The translations under genes and the position numbers were made by a program. From CAITNM01 sp037138055 (GTDB lineage: Bacteria; Pseudomonadota; Alphaproteobacteria; Paracaedibacterales; CAITNM01), in assembly GCA_037138055.1 (NCBI GenBank), contig JBAXJB010000052.1, positions 1 to 6,199 of the forward strand: a stretch of DNA of 6,199 bases, written 5' to 3'. The notes beneath the pieces are model-generated. The model made no database searches, was not told the DNA's origin, and was given only the letters and a program-made list of their open reading frames with translations. Of this stretch, positions 1-5,774 are shown piece after piece (position 1 is the first letter of the stretch; each line of letters opens with the position of its first letter).

Positions 1-90
1 GGCCGGTATGGGCAGCGGTATTACCTGCCGCAGAATCTCTCCGGTAAATGATATCAGAAGTATAACGCACAGTTGGAAAATCAGCTTCAT
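1..90 (-). CDS. CidA/LrgA-family holin-like membrane protein, N-terminal fragment
   Basis: The first 30 codons of a gene that runs off the left edge. The peptide starts MKLIFQLCVILLISFTGEIL and continues to a PLPIPA motif. A hydrophobic first membrane segment, then GE-[IV]-L and the PLPIPA turn, is typical of the CidA/LrgA family, where this motif precedes SxxG and further membrane helices. Family members are small (about 110-150 residue) holin-like membrane proteins linked to murein hydrolase control, cell lysis or metabolite export; usually a LrgB/CidB partner gene follows, which would lie outside this window. The start is set by AGAGGTG at 96-102 on the minus strand, 5 bases before the ATG. 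A terminator at 167-199 separates it from the gene upstream, so it probably has its own promoter. Family assignment from only 30 residues is good but not certain. Confidence 0.82.
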   Translation of the reverse strand, partial: MKLIFQLCVILLISFTGEILRQVIPLPIPA

Positions 91-118
91 AAAAGCACCT
101 CTAGAATGAATTGTTCTT

Positions 119-124
119 ATTATA
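119..124 (-). promoter_or_regulatory. Candidate -10 box of the CidA/LrgA-like gene
   Basis: A perfect TATAAT lies on the minus strand 28 bases upstream of the start codon, in the short space between the 167-199 terminator and the ribosome binding site. I see no good -35 hexamer at 16-18 bases, so the call rests on the -10 match and position only. Confidence 0.4.
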
Positions 125-166
125 CAACAAATACAGAATAGAAATCTTACTCAGTTGATATGATCT

Positions 167-199
167 CAAAAAAATTAAAGCAAGTACAATACTTGCTTT
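167..199 (-). terminator. Rho-independent terminator after the lipoprotein genes
   Basis: AAAGCAAGTA at 177-186 and TACTTGCTTT at 190-199 form a perfect 10-bp stem around a CAA loop. Read on the minus strand the stem is followed by AATTTTTTT (168-176), the expected U tract. It lies 39 bases past the stop of the 238-732 frame and so closes the minus-strand unit that seems to start with the GGDEF gene. Read on the plus strand only TTTT follows, so plus-strand activity would be weaker. Confidence 0.8.
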
Positions 200-237
200 T
201 AGATAAATAAAACCAATTGCCAACAATCGAACATTAA

Positions 238-732
238 TTAATTTGCTTTATAAAAAGACACCTCGGCCTCTATAACATCGGCATTATCATAATTTGTAAT
301 ATTTAAAAATATGTTTCCATCGTCAGTATTCCATTTTGTGCTATACATTCCCTGTTTATTATTAATAAGGTCCACGCAAGATTGATTAAACTCCTGTGTA
401 CTGCTGCCCGGATTATTTTCTTTAATCAAAGATGTATAATCCGAATACTCCGGCTGGCCATATTGCTGGCATATATATTTATATTGAGTTAAAAATGCAT
501 CCACATGCTTTATTACTGTTGGCTTATCGTATTCTCCGCCATATATCAATGTGTTAATAATATCCGATTTATAAGGCGTTAAAAACCGGATATAGTTGTT
601 TTGATTGATTCCCATGTAAGTAAACGTAGGGCTAAATGTATATTCTATAAAGCCCGCATCAGGAATATCTTTAAGCGCTGATTTGTATTCCTTTTTTTTA
701 TAATCTTTTCCTTCGATACCTAAAGAGGTCAT
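238..732 (-). CDS. Second copy of lipoprotein domain, frame-disrupted from the upstream frame
   Basis: A 164-codon frame whose product I cannot assign to a known family. It has no signal peptide or membrane segment and is rich in Tyr, Asn and Asp. It aligns along its length with the protein encoded at 762-1562: shared landmarks include YTFS, a following [YF]MG, N-x-Y-x-x-F, SDII, a Y[FG]G-type turn, G[IM]YS and an acidic-V C-terminal strand. The similarity continues upstream of the ATG: the same frame is open back to a stop at 781-783 and reads LNGILGSDIKKMT, matching FDAFGTEINKYT of the first copy. The ATG has no convincing ribosome binding site. The simplest reading is that this is the second domain of a tandem-domain lipoprotein separated by a frameshift. 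Independent translation from 732 is possible but would give a cytoplasmic, N-terminally clipped domain. Confidence 0.6.
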   Translation of the reverse strand: MTSLGIEGKDYKKKEYKSALKDIPDAGFIEYTFSPTFTYMGINQNNYIRFLTPYKSDIINTLIYGGEYDKPTVIKHVDAFLTQYKYICQQYGQPEYSDYTSLIKENNPGSSTQEFNQSCVDLINNKQGMYSTKWNTDDGNIFLNITNYDNADVIEAEVSFYKAN

Positions 733-761
733 TTTTTTAATATCACTGCCCAGAATGCCGT

Positions 762-1562
762 TTAAATATAGTTTCTGGGATCAATATTTGTCATTGGGTC
801 CTCTTGTGGATCATACTGATTTGCTGTAAGCCCAGAAGAAGCCGTTTGCGAGTATGCCAATAAAACATCATAATACCTGCGACCGCTGTTATTAAGTTTA
901 TTCTCATCGCTTATTTTTACCATATATATGACTATGTTTTTAGGGGTGCTTATAGCAATTGAGTATATACCATTTTTGAAATCTGCCATCTTTGAGCAAA
1001 CGGTATTCATATTCACCTGTATATCTTTTTTTTGCGGATCACTTGCATCATAGTATGATATTTCAAATACATGACTCGGCCCAAAATAGTCCATCAGGGT
1101 ATAAAATAAACTCTGATAGTTTTTTATAAACTTATTCCTATCTGCTGCATCTATATAAAATTCATATTCAACGTGATCAATTATGTCCGAATCTGGAGAT
1201 GTGTAAAACGAATAATATGTATTCTCTTTTTCGCCCATAAATTCAAATGTTTTATTAGAGAAAGTATATTTCTTGTAAAAATCATTTTTAGTAATCTTGT
1301 AATCAGTTTGTATTGTAAGATTTTGCGTATATTTATTTATTTCTGTTCCAAATGCATCAAACAAACCAAGCGGATCAACCTTTTTGGCTGTTTCTGCTTT
1401 TATAGAAGGGTTTTTAATAGAATCCGATGCAGACGCAGTGATTTTTGATTGAACTGTTTGTTCAGTGCCGGAACTGCTTACAGGTGTTTGTGTGTTTGAA
1501 CAACTTAAAAACAACAGAATACATATGACTAAAAACACCTGTGCCAAAAGTATTTTTTTCAT
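762..1562 (-). CDS. Putative lipoprotein of unknown function (first domain of a tandem pair)
   Basis: A 266-residue protein I do not recognise. Residues 1-20 are a lipoprotein signal peptide (KK, hydrophobic core, then LFLS before Cys21), so it is probably anchored on the outer face of the membrane. Residues 22-60 are a Ser/Thr-rich linker. Residues about 62-238 form the domain repeated in the 238-732 frame. The last residues, NIDPRNYI, correspond to KVDPLGLF at the start of the first domain, so the stop at 762-764 interrupts what looks like the beginning of a second copy. The start is supported by AGGTGG at 1570-1575, 7 bases before the ATG. It follows the GGDEF gene by 61 bases with no visible terminator between them, so co-transcription is likely. 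Substrate or partner is unknown; linkage to c-di-GMP is inferred only from position. Confidence 0.8.
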   Translation of the reverse strand: MKKILLAQVFLVICILLFLSCSNTQTPVSSSGTEQTVQSKITASASDSIKNPSIKAETAKKVDPLGLFDAFGTEINKYTQNLTIQTDYKITKNDFYKKYTFSNKTFEFMGEKENTYYSFYTSPDSDIIDHVEYEFYIDAADRNKFIKNYQSLFYTLMDYFGPSHVFEISYYDASDPQKKDIQVNMNTVCSKMADFKNGIYSIAISTPKNIVIYMVKISDENKLNNSGRRYYDVLLAYSQTASSGLTANQYDPQEDPMTNIDPRNYI

Positions 1563-1623
1563 AATGTTACCACCTAAAACTTCTTTTCTTTTATATGCTG
1601 CTTGCTATATCAATTCATATCAT

Positions 1624-2286
1624 CTATTCTATCACAATGGCATTCCCATCCTGTTTTGCTTCGTACAAAGCGATTTCAGCTACCCTAATAAAATCCTGTA
1701 TGGAGAGATCGTCCGCGGGTGTTACCGTATGCACTCCCACGCTCACCGTAACCTGTTGTGCAACAGGGGAGCTTGTATGGGGTATTTGCAACGAGAAAAT
1801 CCTGTCCTTAATCTGGCTGGCCAGATCAAATGCGTTGGTTTTCATCAGATGCGGCACAATAATGATAAATTTATCCCCGCCAAATCTGGATACCGTATCA
1901 GAAGAACGCCGTGCGCAGTCCATCAGGCAGGCTGCAACCTTTCTGAGGCAATCGTCCCCGTCCTGATACCCGTATGTATCGTTATAATCCTTGAAGCAAT
2001 CAATATCCACAATCAATAATGAAATTGGGATCACATGCCGTTTGCATCGCTCCCATTCTTTTCGGAGTACGCTTTCAAAAACCAGTCTGTTATAAACGCC
2101 GGTTAGCGCGTCCGTTTGGGAGCATCTTTCTAGCTCACGTTTCACAAACACCAATTGCTCATTTAATTTGCTGATTTCATGATCTCTTGCCTGCAATTCT
2201 TTTAAATACTTGTCTGCATCTGATTGGTTGCAACGGTTCATCCGGACATTTTCCCCCCGAAAAACTTCTGTAGCCTCTTCAACCAT
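1624..2286 (-). CDS. GGDEF-domain protein (GGDKF variant), putative diguanylate cyclase or c-di-GMP sensor
   Basis: A 220-residue soluble protein: residues about 23-56 are a predicted coiled coil (KYLKELQARDHEISKLNEQL), and 57-220 are a complete GGDEF domain. Visible motifs are DALTGVYNR (59-67), the metal-site segment VDIDCFKDYND (93-103), GYQDGD (106-111), the signature RFGGDKF (134-140), VSVGV (181-185) and Y-EAK near the end (208-211). The family condenses two GTP into c-di-GMP. The fourth signature residue, normally Glu, is Lys139, and this acidic position is usually needed for catalysis, so activity is doubtful. The inhibitory I-site RxxD (127-130) sits the standard five residues before the signature, so product binding may be retained. 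No input domain other than the coiled coil is present. ATG 2286 is preceded by AAGGA at a short spacing. Probably the first gene of a unit with the lipoprotein frames. Confidence 0.92.
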   Translation of the reverse strand: MVEEATEVFRGENVRMNRCNQSDADKYLKELQARDHEISKLNEQLVFVKRELERCSQTDALTGVYNRLVFESVLRKEWERCKRHVIPISLLIVDIDCFKDYNDTYGYQDGDDCLRKVAACLMDCARRSSDTVSRFGGDKFIIIVPHLMKTNAFDLASQIKDRIFSLQIPHTSSPVAQQVTVSVGVHTVTPADDLSIQDFIRVAEIALYEAKQDGNAIVIE

Positions 2287-2320
2287 ATATCCTTTTTTAT
2301 CATAAATGGAATTATTTACT

Positions 2321-2349
2321 ATGTTATCATATCTGCAATGTTATTTCAA
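2321..2349 (-). promoter_or_regulatory. Candidate sigma-A promoter of the GGDEF unit
   Basis: On the minus strand TTGAAA (2344-2349) is 17 bases from TAACAT (2321-2326), and the -10 is preceded by TGA, an extended -10 motif. It ends 34 bases upstream of the GGDEF start codon and lies downstream of the GH18 terminator at 2423-2451, as expected if GGDEF begins a new transcript. Confidence 0.5.
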
Positions 2350-2422
2350 CAAATAACTCTTATCATAGCTTTAGCAAATAATAGGTGAATAAAGTGTACA
2401 GTAAAAAAACGATACACAATAC

Positions 2423-2451
2423 AAAAAGCAGGCGTTTTTACGCCTGCCTTT
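2423..2451 (-). terminator. Rho-independent terminator of the GH18 gene
   Basis: GCAGGCGT (2428-2435) and ACGCCTGC (2440-2447) form a perfect, GC-rich 8-bp stem with a TTTT loop, flanked by A and T runs that extend the pairing. On the minus strand the stem is followed by TTTTT (2423-2427). It lies 61 bases beyond the GH18 stop codon; the space between holds no other gene. Confidence 0.88.
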
Positions 2452-2511
2452 GTTTAGTGATATTTTTGTTTCATAAAGTATAAATCATAACACTGAACGT
2501 ACTAAACATCC

Positions 2512-4290
2512 TTAGCGCAATCCGCTCAGCATTTGAAGAGTATCCGGCATATTTCCACCCATTTTCCATAGGGCAATATTGGAGATTCCCAGCGACCTGG
2601 ACTGATTAAACCAGCTCTTCAGAGTCTGTGCGTCTGCATACCATACAGTATGGGTGATTCCGTTAACCTGATATGTAAAATGCAGGTCTCCGCTCTGGCT
2701 GTCCCGTTGTACATTCGTGCTTTTTTGAGCAAGATTAGCTGCTGCCGATTCTGTCACTTCCACACAGCCTCCGTTTGTGGTCCAGTCATATCCTCCAGCA
2801 GCAAATGCCATTCTTTTATTCCCCGGAAGGACTGTCATCTTTTGCGCAACCTCTTTAATAAACGCATAATCCGCCTTGGGTCCCGGCGCGGAACCCTGCC
2901 AATACAGATCATAGGCCATCACTGAATATTCGGGACCTGTCGGCAGTCCGCCTTTACTGAATGGTGCGTACTCTTCAAGACACACACGCATACCCAGCCC
3001 TTTCGCTTTCAGCGCATTGTATAGCTGTGTACAAAATTCTGCAAACCCGTTCCATGAACCGTCGCTGATCTTCTCATAATCTATTTCAACACCGTTGTAA
3101 TTCCCCTGGCTAACCATGTTCAGTATGTCGTTGACATGGCTTGTTCTTGAAGCGTCTGATTGCATCATCCTGTCCAGCAAACCGCTGTCTTTTTCCGTCC
3201 AATTACCATTGGCATCCTGTCTGTCATTTACAATCGTCAGATAAACCTGCATACCGGGATATGCGGACTGCACCGCTTTGGCTGCTGCAGGCAACGTCTG
3301 CATTTCATCTGGTAAAAACAGCTTATCCTCGCTGTTAAATGAAGCGCCAAACAGTTCAATGCTGTCCGGCTTTTGAGCCATTGCATTTAAATCATTTATT
3401 CCGCTCTGCCCATCCCAGTAGGCAACCCACACAGACAATGCAGAAGGCGATATGGGAGCCGTAGAAGGCAATGGTGCTGCTGTGGGAGCAGCTGTTGGTG
3501 AAACAGTTGGCGCAGCAGTTGGCGCTGCTGTCGGAGCAGCTGTCGGTGCTGCTGTTGGTGCTGCTGTTGGTGCTGCTGTTGGTGCTGCTGTCGGCGCTGC
3601 TGTCGGCGTTGCTGTCGGCGTTGCTGTTGGTACAGCTTTTGGCAAAGGGCTGTTAATCGTATAAGAAACCTTTGATATTTCGGACACCATGCCGTTTTTA
3701 TCAATGGCAATCACGTTCAAAGTCAGGCTGTTCCTAACAGCTATGGTTGTTTTGTACAGCAAACTTTTTACTGTAGGCGTTGTACCATCCAGCGTATAAT
3801 ACATTGAAACGCCGGGTGTCAGGTCGGTTAGCACTACTTGCTGCGCAGCAGTGTATGTTCCGCCCAGTACGCTTACAGAAGGTTTAAGCGGGGGCGTCAG
3901 GATTGTATATGTATTACTTAATACCCCTGATGTAGTTCCGGTTGAATCTGCCGCAATTGCCTTAAGGTTGCAAGATGCTGTAAGCGTTATTGGCTTGCTA
4001 TATATTTTACTGCCGATGGTAGGTGTTGTGCCGTCAAGCGTATAATACAGAGTAACATTTTGTTCAACGGTATCGCTTAGTTTTACAACCACTGAAGATT
4101 TATATGTCCCTGAATAAACATTTGCTGTTGGGGCTGGCAATACCGATTTCTGACTATTCAACTGTTGTGAAATATATTTACGAATATACCCCTGTGTTGC
4201 AGAAAATGTGCTCGCAAATGCAGTCTGTCCACAAAATGTAAAAATCAATAAAATTGATAGTGAGATGCTTACAAAAAATTTAGATTTCAT
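2512..4290 (-). CDS. Secreted GH18-family glycosidase with two Fn3/CHB_HEX-like domains
   Basis: A 592-residue exported protein (numbering from ATG 4290). That start is preferred to ATG 4308 because GGGAGGG (4297-4303) sits 6 bases before it and a signal peptide follows immediately (MKSKFF, hydrophobic core, cleavage after AFA at about residue 26). Residues about 54-130 and 137-212 are two copies of a Fn3-like CHB_HEX_C-type domain, each with the hallmark YYTLDGTTPT. Residues 221-272 are a PTAA/PTAT linker. Residues about 286-592 are a GH18 barrel: YNGVEIDYE (398-406) carries the DxE with Glu406 as the likely proton donor, followed by VMAYDLYW with SAPGP and a C-terminal GISNIALWKMG, as in YaaH/SleL-like members. 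GH18 enzymes cleave beta-1,4 GlcNAc-containing polymers (chitin or peptidoglycan). The first Asp of the DGxDxDxE consensus is Asn and the second Glu. The substrate is not determined. Expression is controlled by the c-di-GMP riboswitch in its leader; a terminator at 2423-2451 makes it monocistronic. Confidence 0.9.
   Translation of the reverse strand: MKSKFFVSISLSILLIFTFCGQTAFASTFSATQGYIRKYISQQLNSQKSVLPAPTANVYSGTYKSSVVVKLSDTVEQNVTLYYTLDGTTPTIGSKIYSKPITLTASCNLKAIAADSTGTTSGVLSNTYTILTPPLKPSVSVLGGTYTAAQQVVLTDLTPGVSMYYTLDGTTPTVKSLLYKTTIAVRNSLTLNVIAIDKNGMVSEISKVSYTINSPLPKAVPTATPTATPTAAPTAAPTAAPTAAPTAAPTAAPTAAPTAAPTVSPTAAPTAAPLPSTAPISPSALSVWVAYWDGQSGINDLNAMAQKPDSIELFGASFNSEDKLFLPDEMQTLPAAAKAVQSAYPGMQVYLTIVNDRQDANGNWTEKDSGLLDRMMQSDASRTSHVNDILNMVSQGNYNGVEIDYEKISDGSWNGFAEFCTQLYNALKAKGLGMRVCLEEYAPFSKGGLPTGPEYSVMAYDLYWQGSAPGPKADYAFIKEVAQKMTVLPGNKRMAFAAGGYDWTTNGGCVEVTESAAANLAQKSTNVQRDSQSGDLHFTYQVNGITHTVWYADAQTLKSWFNQSRSLGISNIALWKMGGNMPDTLQMLSGLR
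3475..3630 (-). repeat. 12-bp tandem repeat encoding the PTAA linker
   Basis: Thirteen consecutive 12-base units encode PTAT twice, PTAA eight times, PTVS once and PTAA twice. On the plus strand the core unit is GCTGCTGTTGGT with few substitutions. This is a flexible, probably extended linker between the Fn3-like domains and the GH18 catalytic domain. The low-complexity DNA opens frames on both strands that are not genes, and it is a likely site of copy-number change by slippage. Confidence 0.92.
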
Positions 4291-4370
4291 GTGTAACCCT
4301 CCCGGCATTAAAAAAACCTTGTCCGGGTTACCAAAACAAAGTTCATCATCTATTTTTGATGGAACATTTT
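4291..4370 (-). promoter_or_regulatory. Expression platform of the c-di-GMP riboswitch
   Basis: On the minus strand the segment GGUAACCCGG (4323-4332) can pair with two partners. One is CCGGUUGCC (4372-4380), the 3' strand of aptamer helix P1, by nine pairs with one bulged C. The other is the ribosome-binding-site segment 4293-4305, where GUAACC and CGG pair with GGUUAC and CCG around a GGA bulge. The same segment lies in the loop of a weak hairpin (AACUUUGU 4336-4343 with ACAAGGUU 4315-4322) followed by a run of U (4310-4316). A further hairpin, GTTC-CATC with GATG-GAAC, sits at 4341-4365. Both exclusive pairings predict that ligand-stabilised P1 turns the GH18 gene off, by hiding its ribosome binding site, by termination, or both. 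The direction is inferred from pairing only. Confidence 0.6.
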
Positions 4371-4447
4371 CGGCAACCGGCTGTCATACCCCTTTTTAGG
4401 AGCTTTAGACCCTTGGCTTTGCGTCCCTGCTTTTCAACAGGTTTGCC
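4371..4447 (-). ncRNA. c-di-GMP-I riboswitch aptamer (GEMM-I)
   Basis: Read on the minus strand the segment carries the class I c-di-GMP aptamer hallmarks in order: GGCAAACC (4440-4447), a short P2 helix CUGUU/AGCAG capped by a GAAA tetraloop, GGGACGCAAAGCC, GGGUCUA, a P3 arm closed by CUCCU/AGGGG, and AUGACAGCCGGUUGCC at the 3' end, where GGUU and the final CC close P1 with AACC and GG of the 5' strand. The GAAA loop is the one that docks into the P3 tetraloop receptor in this family. It binds the second messenger c-di-GMP in the leader of the GH18 gene, whose start codon is 81 bases downstream. Confidence 0.94.
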
Positions 4448-4519
4448 ATTTTCGTTTGTTCTGCACTGTTTGTATGCTTGCTGATTAAAGTATTTTTTCT
4501 GCAATATTTATCTATTTAC

Positions 4520-4548
4520 AAAATATCACAAAATATTCTGATTCGCAA
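4520..4548 (-). promoter_or_regulatory. Weak candidate promoter for the riboswitch/GH18 transcript
   Basis: On the minus strand TTGCGA (4543-4548) is 17 bases from TATTTT (4520-4525), with TGA directly before the -10. It lies about 70 bases upstream of the aptamer. The region is very AT-rich, so chance matches are common and an alternative start closer to the aptamer is possible. Confidence 0.25.
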
Positions 4549-4751
4549 CACAAATTGTTTAAATACTAAATCAGCACGTTCAAGAATATTCACTATTTTT
4601 TATATCGTAATGTTCTCTTCAAATATAAGGGGTTCTTTTCATTTATGATCAATTTATTTTTAACAATCTCATCTTTTAACTTAATTAAATAAATATGTTG
4701 AGCATTTTTAAAAATGTGAATTAAGCATTATTTCTTTTTTTCAAGACTGTT
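4549..4751. other. AT-rich intergenic DNA, no gene seen
   Basis: This stretch holds no frame with coding character and no ribosome binding site followed by a sensible start. The only structure I see is a perfect 14-base palindrome, CATTTTTAAAAATG, at 4703-4716, which is not followed by a clear U tract. It separates the GH18 leader from the chemotaxis-receptor remnant. Confidence 0.6.
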
Positions 4752-4907
4752 CTAATGAAGTTTAAACATACCAATTTTCTCTTTTAACATTTGCACCTGG
4801 GCAAAAAGCATCTCACTTGCGGCAGCACCTTCTTCAGTGGTGGCAGAATTGCTCTTTTCAACCTGAGACATCTGTTCAATTCCAAGATTCACCTGCTGAA
4901 TGGACAT
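4752..4907 (-). pseudogene. Remnant of the C-terminus of a methyl-accepting chemotaxis protein
   Basis: A 51-codon frame reads MSIQQVNLGIEQMSQVEKSN, then SATTEEGAAASEML and FAQVQMLKEKIGMFKLH. This is the characteristic C-terminal end of the MCP signalling domain (I-x-Q-[IV]-N-x-G-I-x-Q-[MI]-S-x-V, then NSATxEE-xAAxSE-xL, then Q-x-x-x-L-K). Complete receptors have several hundred residues with sensor, membrane and HAMP parts, all absent here. In frame upstream a stop occurs 11 codons before the ATG, and the recognisable homology ends at the A-M-S-I-Q-Q boundary (about 4910). There is no ribosome binding site before the ATG. It is best read as a relic of a deleted or rearranged receptor gene. 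Confidence 0.82.
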
Positions 4908-4976
4908 TGCGCAGCAACCTGAATAATCTAATTATAAACATAACTAACAACTTAGTAGTTCTCTGCCCTTTTCCTA

Positions 4977-4985
4977 TGATACAAT
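4977..4985 (+). promoter_or_regulatory. Candidate extended -10 promoter of the ABC-F gene
   Basis: TGA-TACAAT gives an extended -10 motif with five of six consensus bases, 27 bases upstream of the TTG start. No good -35 hexamer is visible at 16-18 bases, which an extended -10 can partly compensate. Confidence 0.4.
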
Positions 4986-5012
4986 AAGATATAAAAAAAT
5001 TTGGAGGAAGAC

Positions 5013-5560
5013 TTGATTAATTTAACAAACGTAAGCTTAAATTTTAGCGGAACCAATTTATTCTCAAATGTAAATTTAATATTTTCACCCGGCAATTGCT
5101 ATGGGGTAATAGGTGCAAACGGAGCAGGTAAATCCACTTTTTTAAAAATATTATCCGGAGAATTAGAATGCACCACCGGAGATGTTTCCATCCCTTCCAA
5201 TTTGCGTATGTCCGTTTTAAAGCAGGATCATTATGCATTTAACGATTTTACTGTATTAGATACCATTATTATGGGCAACACCCGCCTTTATGAAATTATG
5301 AAACAAAAAGACGAACTGTATTCCAAACCGGATTTCTCGGACGAAGACGGCCTGCTGGTTGCGGAGCTGGAAGGCGAATTTGCACAAATGAACGGCTGGG
5401 ACGCAGAATCGGATGCAGGAAAATTGGCGCAAGGCCTGGGTCTGTCCCTTACATTGATGGATAAAACAGTGGCATCGTGCACAGACGCAGAAAAAGTGAA
5501 GATTCTATTGGCGCAGGCGCTGTTTGGCCATCCTGAAATACTGCTGCTGGACGAACCTAC
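5013..5560 (+). CDS. ABC-F family ATPase (YkpA/YbiT-like), 3' part lost at a junction
   Basis: The frame starts at TTG 5013, with GGAGG at 5003-5007 five bases before it, and encodes MINLTNVSLNFSGTNLFSNV onward. Walker A GANGAGKST is at residues 34-42, the linker region has DFSDEDG and AELEGEFA followed by NGWDAESDA, and Walker B LLLDEP is at 177-182. The segment AEKVKILLAQALFG before Walker B and the DxDEDG insertion match the YkpA/YbiT group of ABC-F proteins, soluble twin-ATPase proteins of about 540 residues, many of which act on ribosomes. The signature region is degenerate (SCTDAEK instead of LSGGEK). After DEPT the near-invariant NHLD is missing: the sequence turns into GC-rich foreign DNA. 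The frame happens to stay open to the window end, but residues beyond 183 do not belong to this family. Second ATPase domain and inter-domain linker are absent. Confidence 0.9.
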
Positions 5561-5774
5561 ATCGCCACCTGCGCGACCACCCTGCAGGCGGGCGGGGAGA
5601 GGGGGCGGGAGCGGGGAGGAGGGGGGGCCTGCTGCCGAGGGGGCCAGCGCAGTCCTGCCTGCGCATGGCCGCGCGAAAAACAGCCCCTCCTGGGCGGCCC
5701 GGCCGCACCCCCAACCCCCAAACGACGCCAAACGCGAGCCGCCTCTTCCCACTGTCATCACTGCCAACCCCCAG

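Noticed and set aside
760..766. TTTAAAC (minus strand), a classic -1 frameshift heptamer, exactly where the two lipoprotein frames meet
   Set aside because: For slippage the codons must be TTA-AAC in the incoming frame, but that is the downstream frame; a -1 slip from it does not lead from the upstream frame to the downstream one. No stimulatory structure was evident.
1465..2019. Plus-strand frames opposite the lipoprotein and GGDEF genes
   Set aside because: They are antisense to a domain with complete family motifs and show no recognisable protein features.
3475..3630. CRISPR-like array
   Set aside because: The units are contiguous 12-mers with no spacers and encode a protein linker in frame.
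3396..3710. Open frames on both strands across the PTAA repeat (Gln-rich, Val/Gly/Ala-rich products)
   Set aside because: They are frame shadows of a low-complexity 12-bp repeat inside the GH18 gene and lack ribosome binding sites.
4291..4308. ATG at 4308 as start of the GH18 gene
   Set aside because: The six extra codons overlap the GGGAGGG ribosome binding site; ATG 4290 has ideal spacing and begins directly with the signal peptide.
4703..4716. Perfect palindrome CATTTTTAAAAATG as operator or terminator
   Set aside because: It is AT-only in its core, in a very AT-rich region, without a U tract or nearby promoter; chance is a fair explanation.
4941..4962. Possible leader hairpin (AACTA...TAGTT) controlling the ABC-F gene by attenuation
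   Set aside because: It lies upstream of the likely -10 box, so it would not be in the transcript, and the stem is only five pairs.
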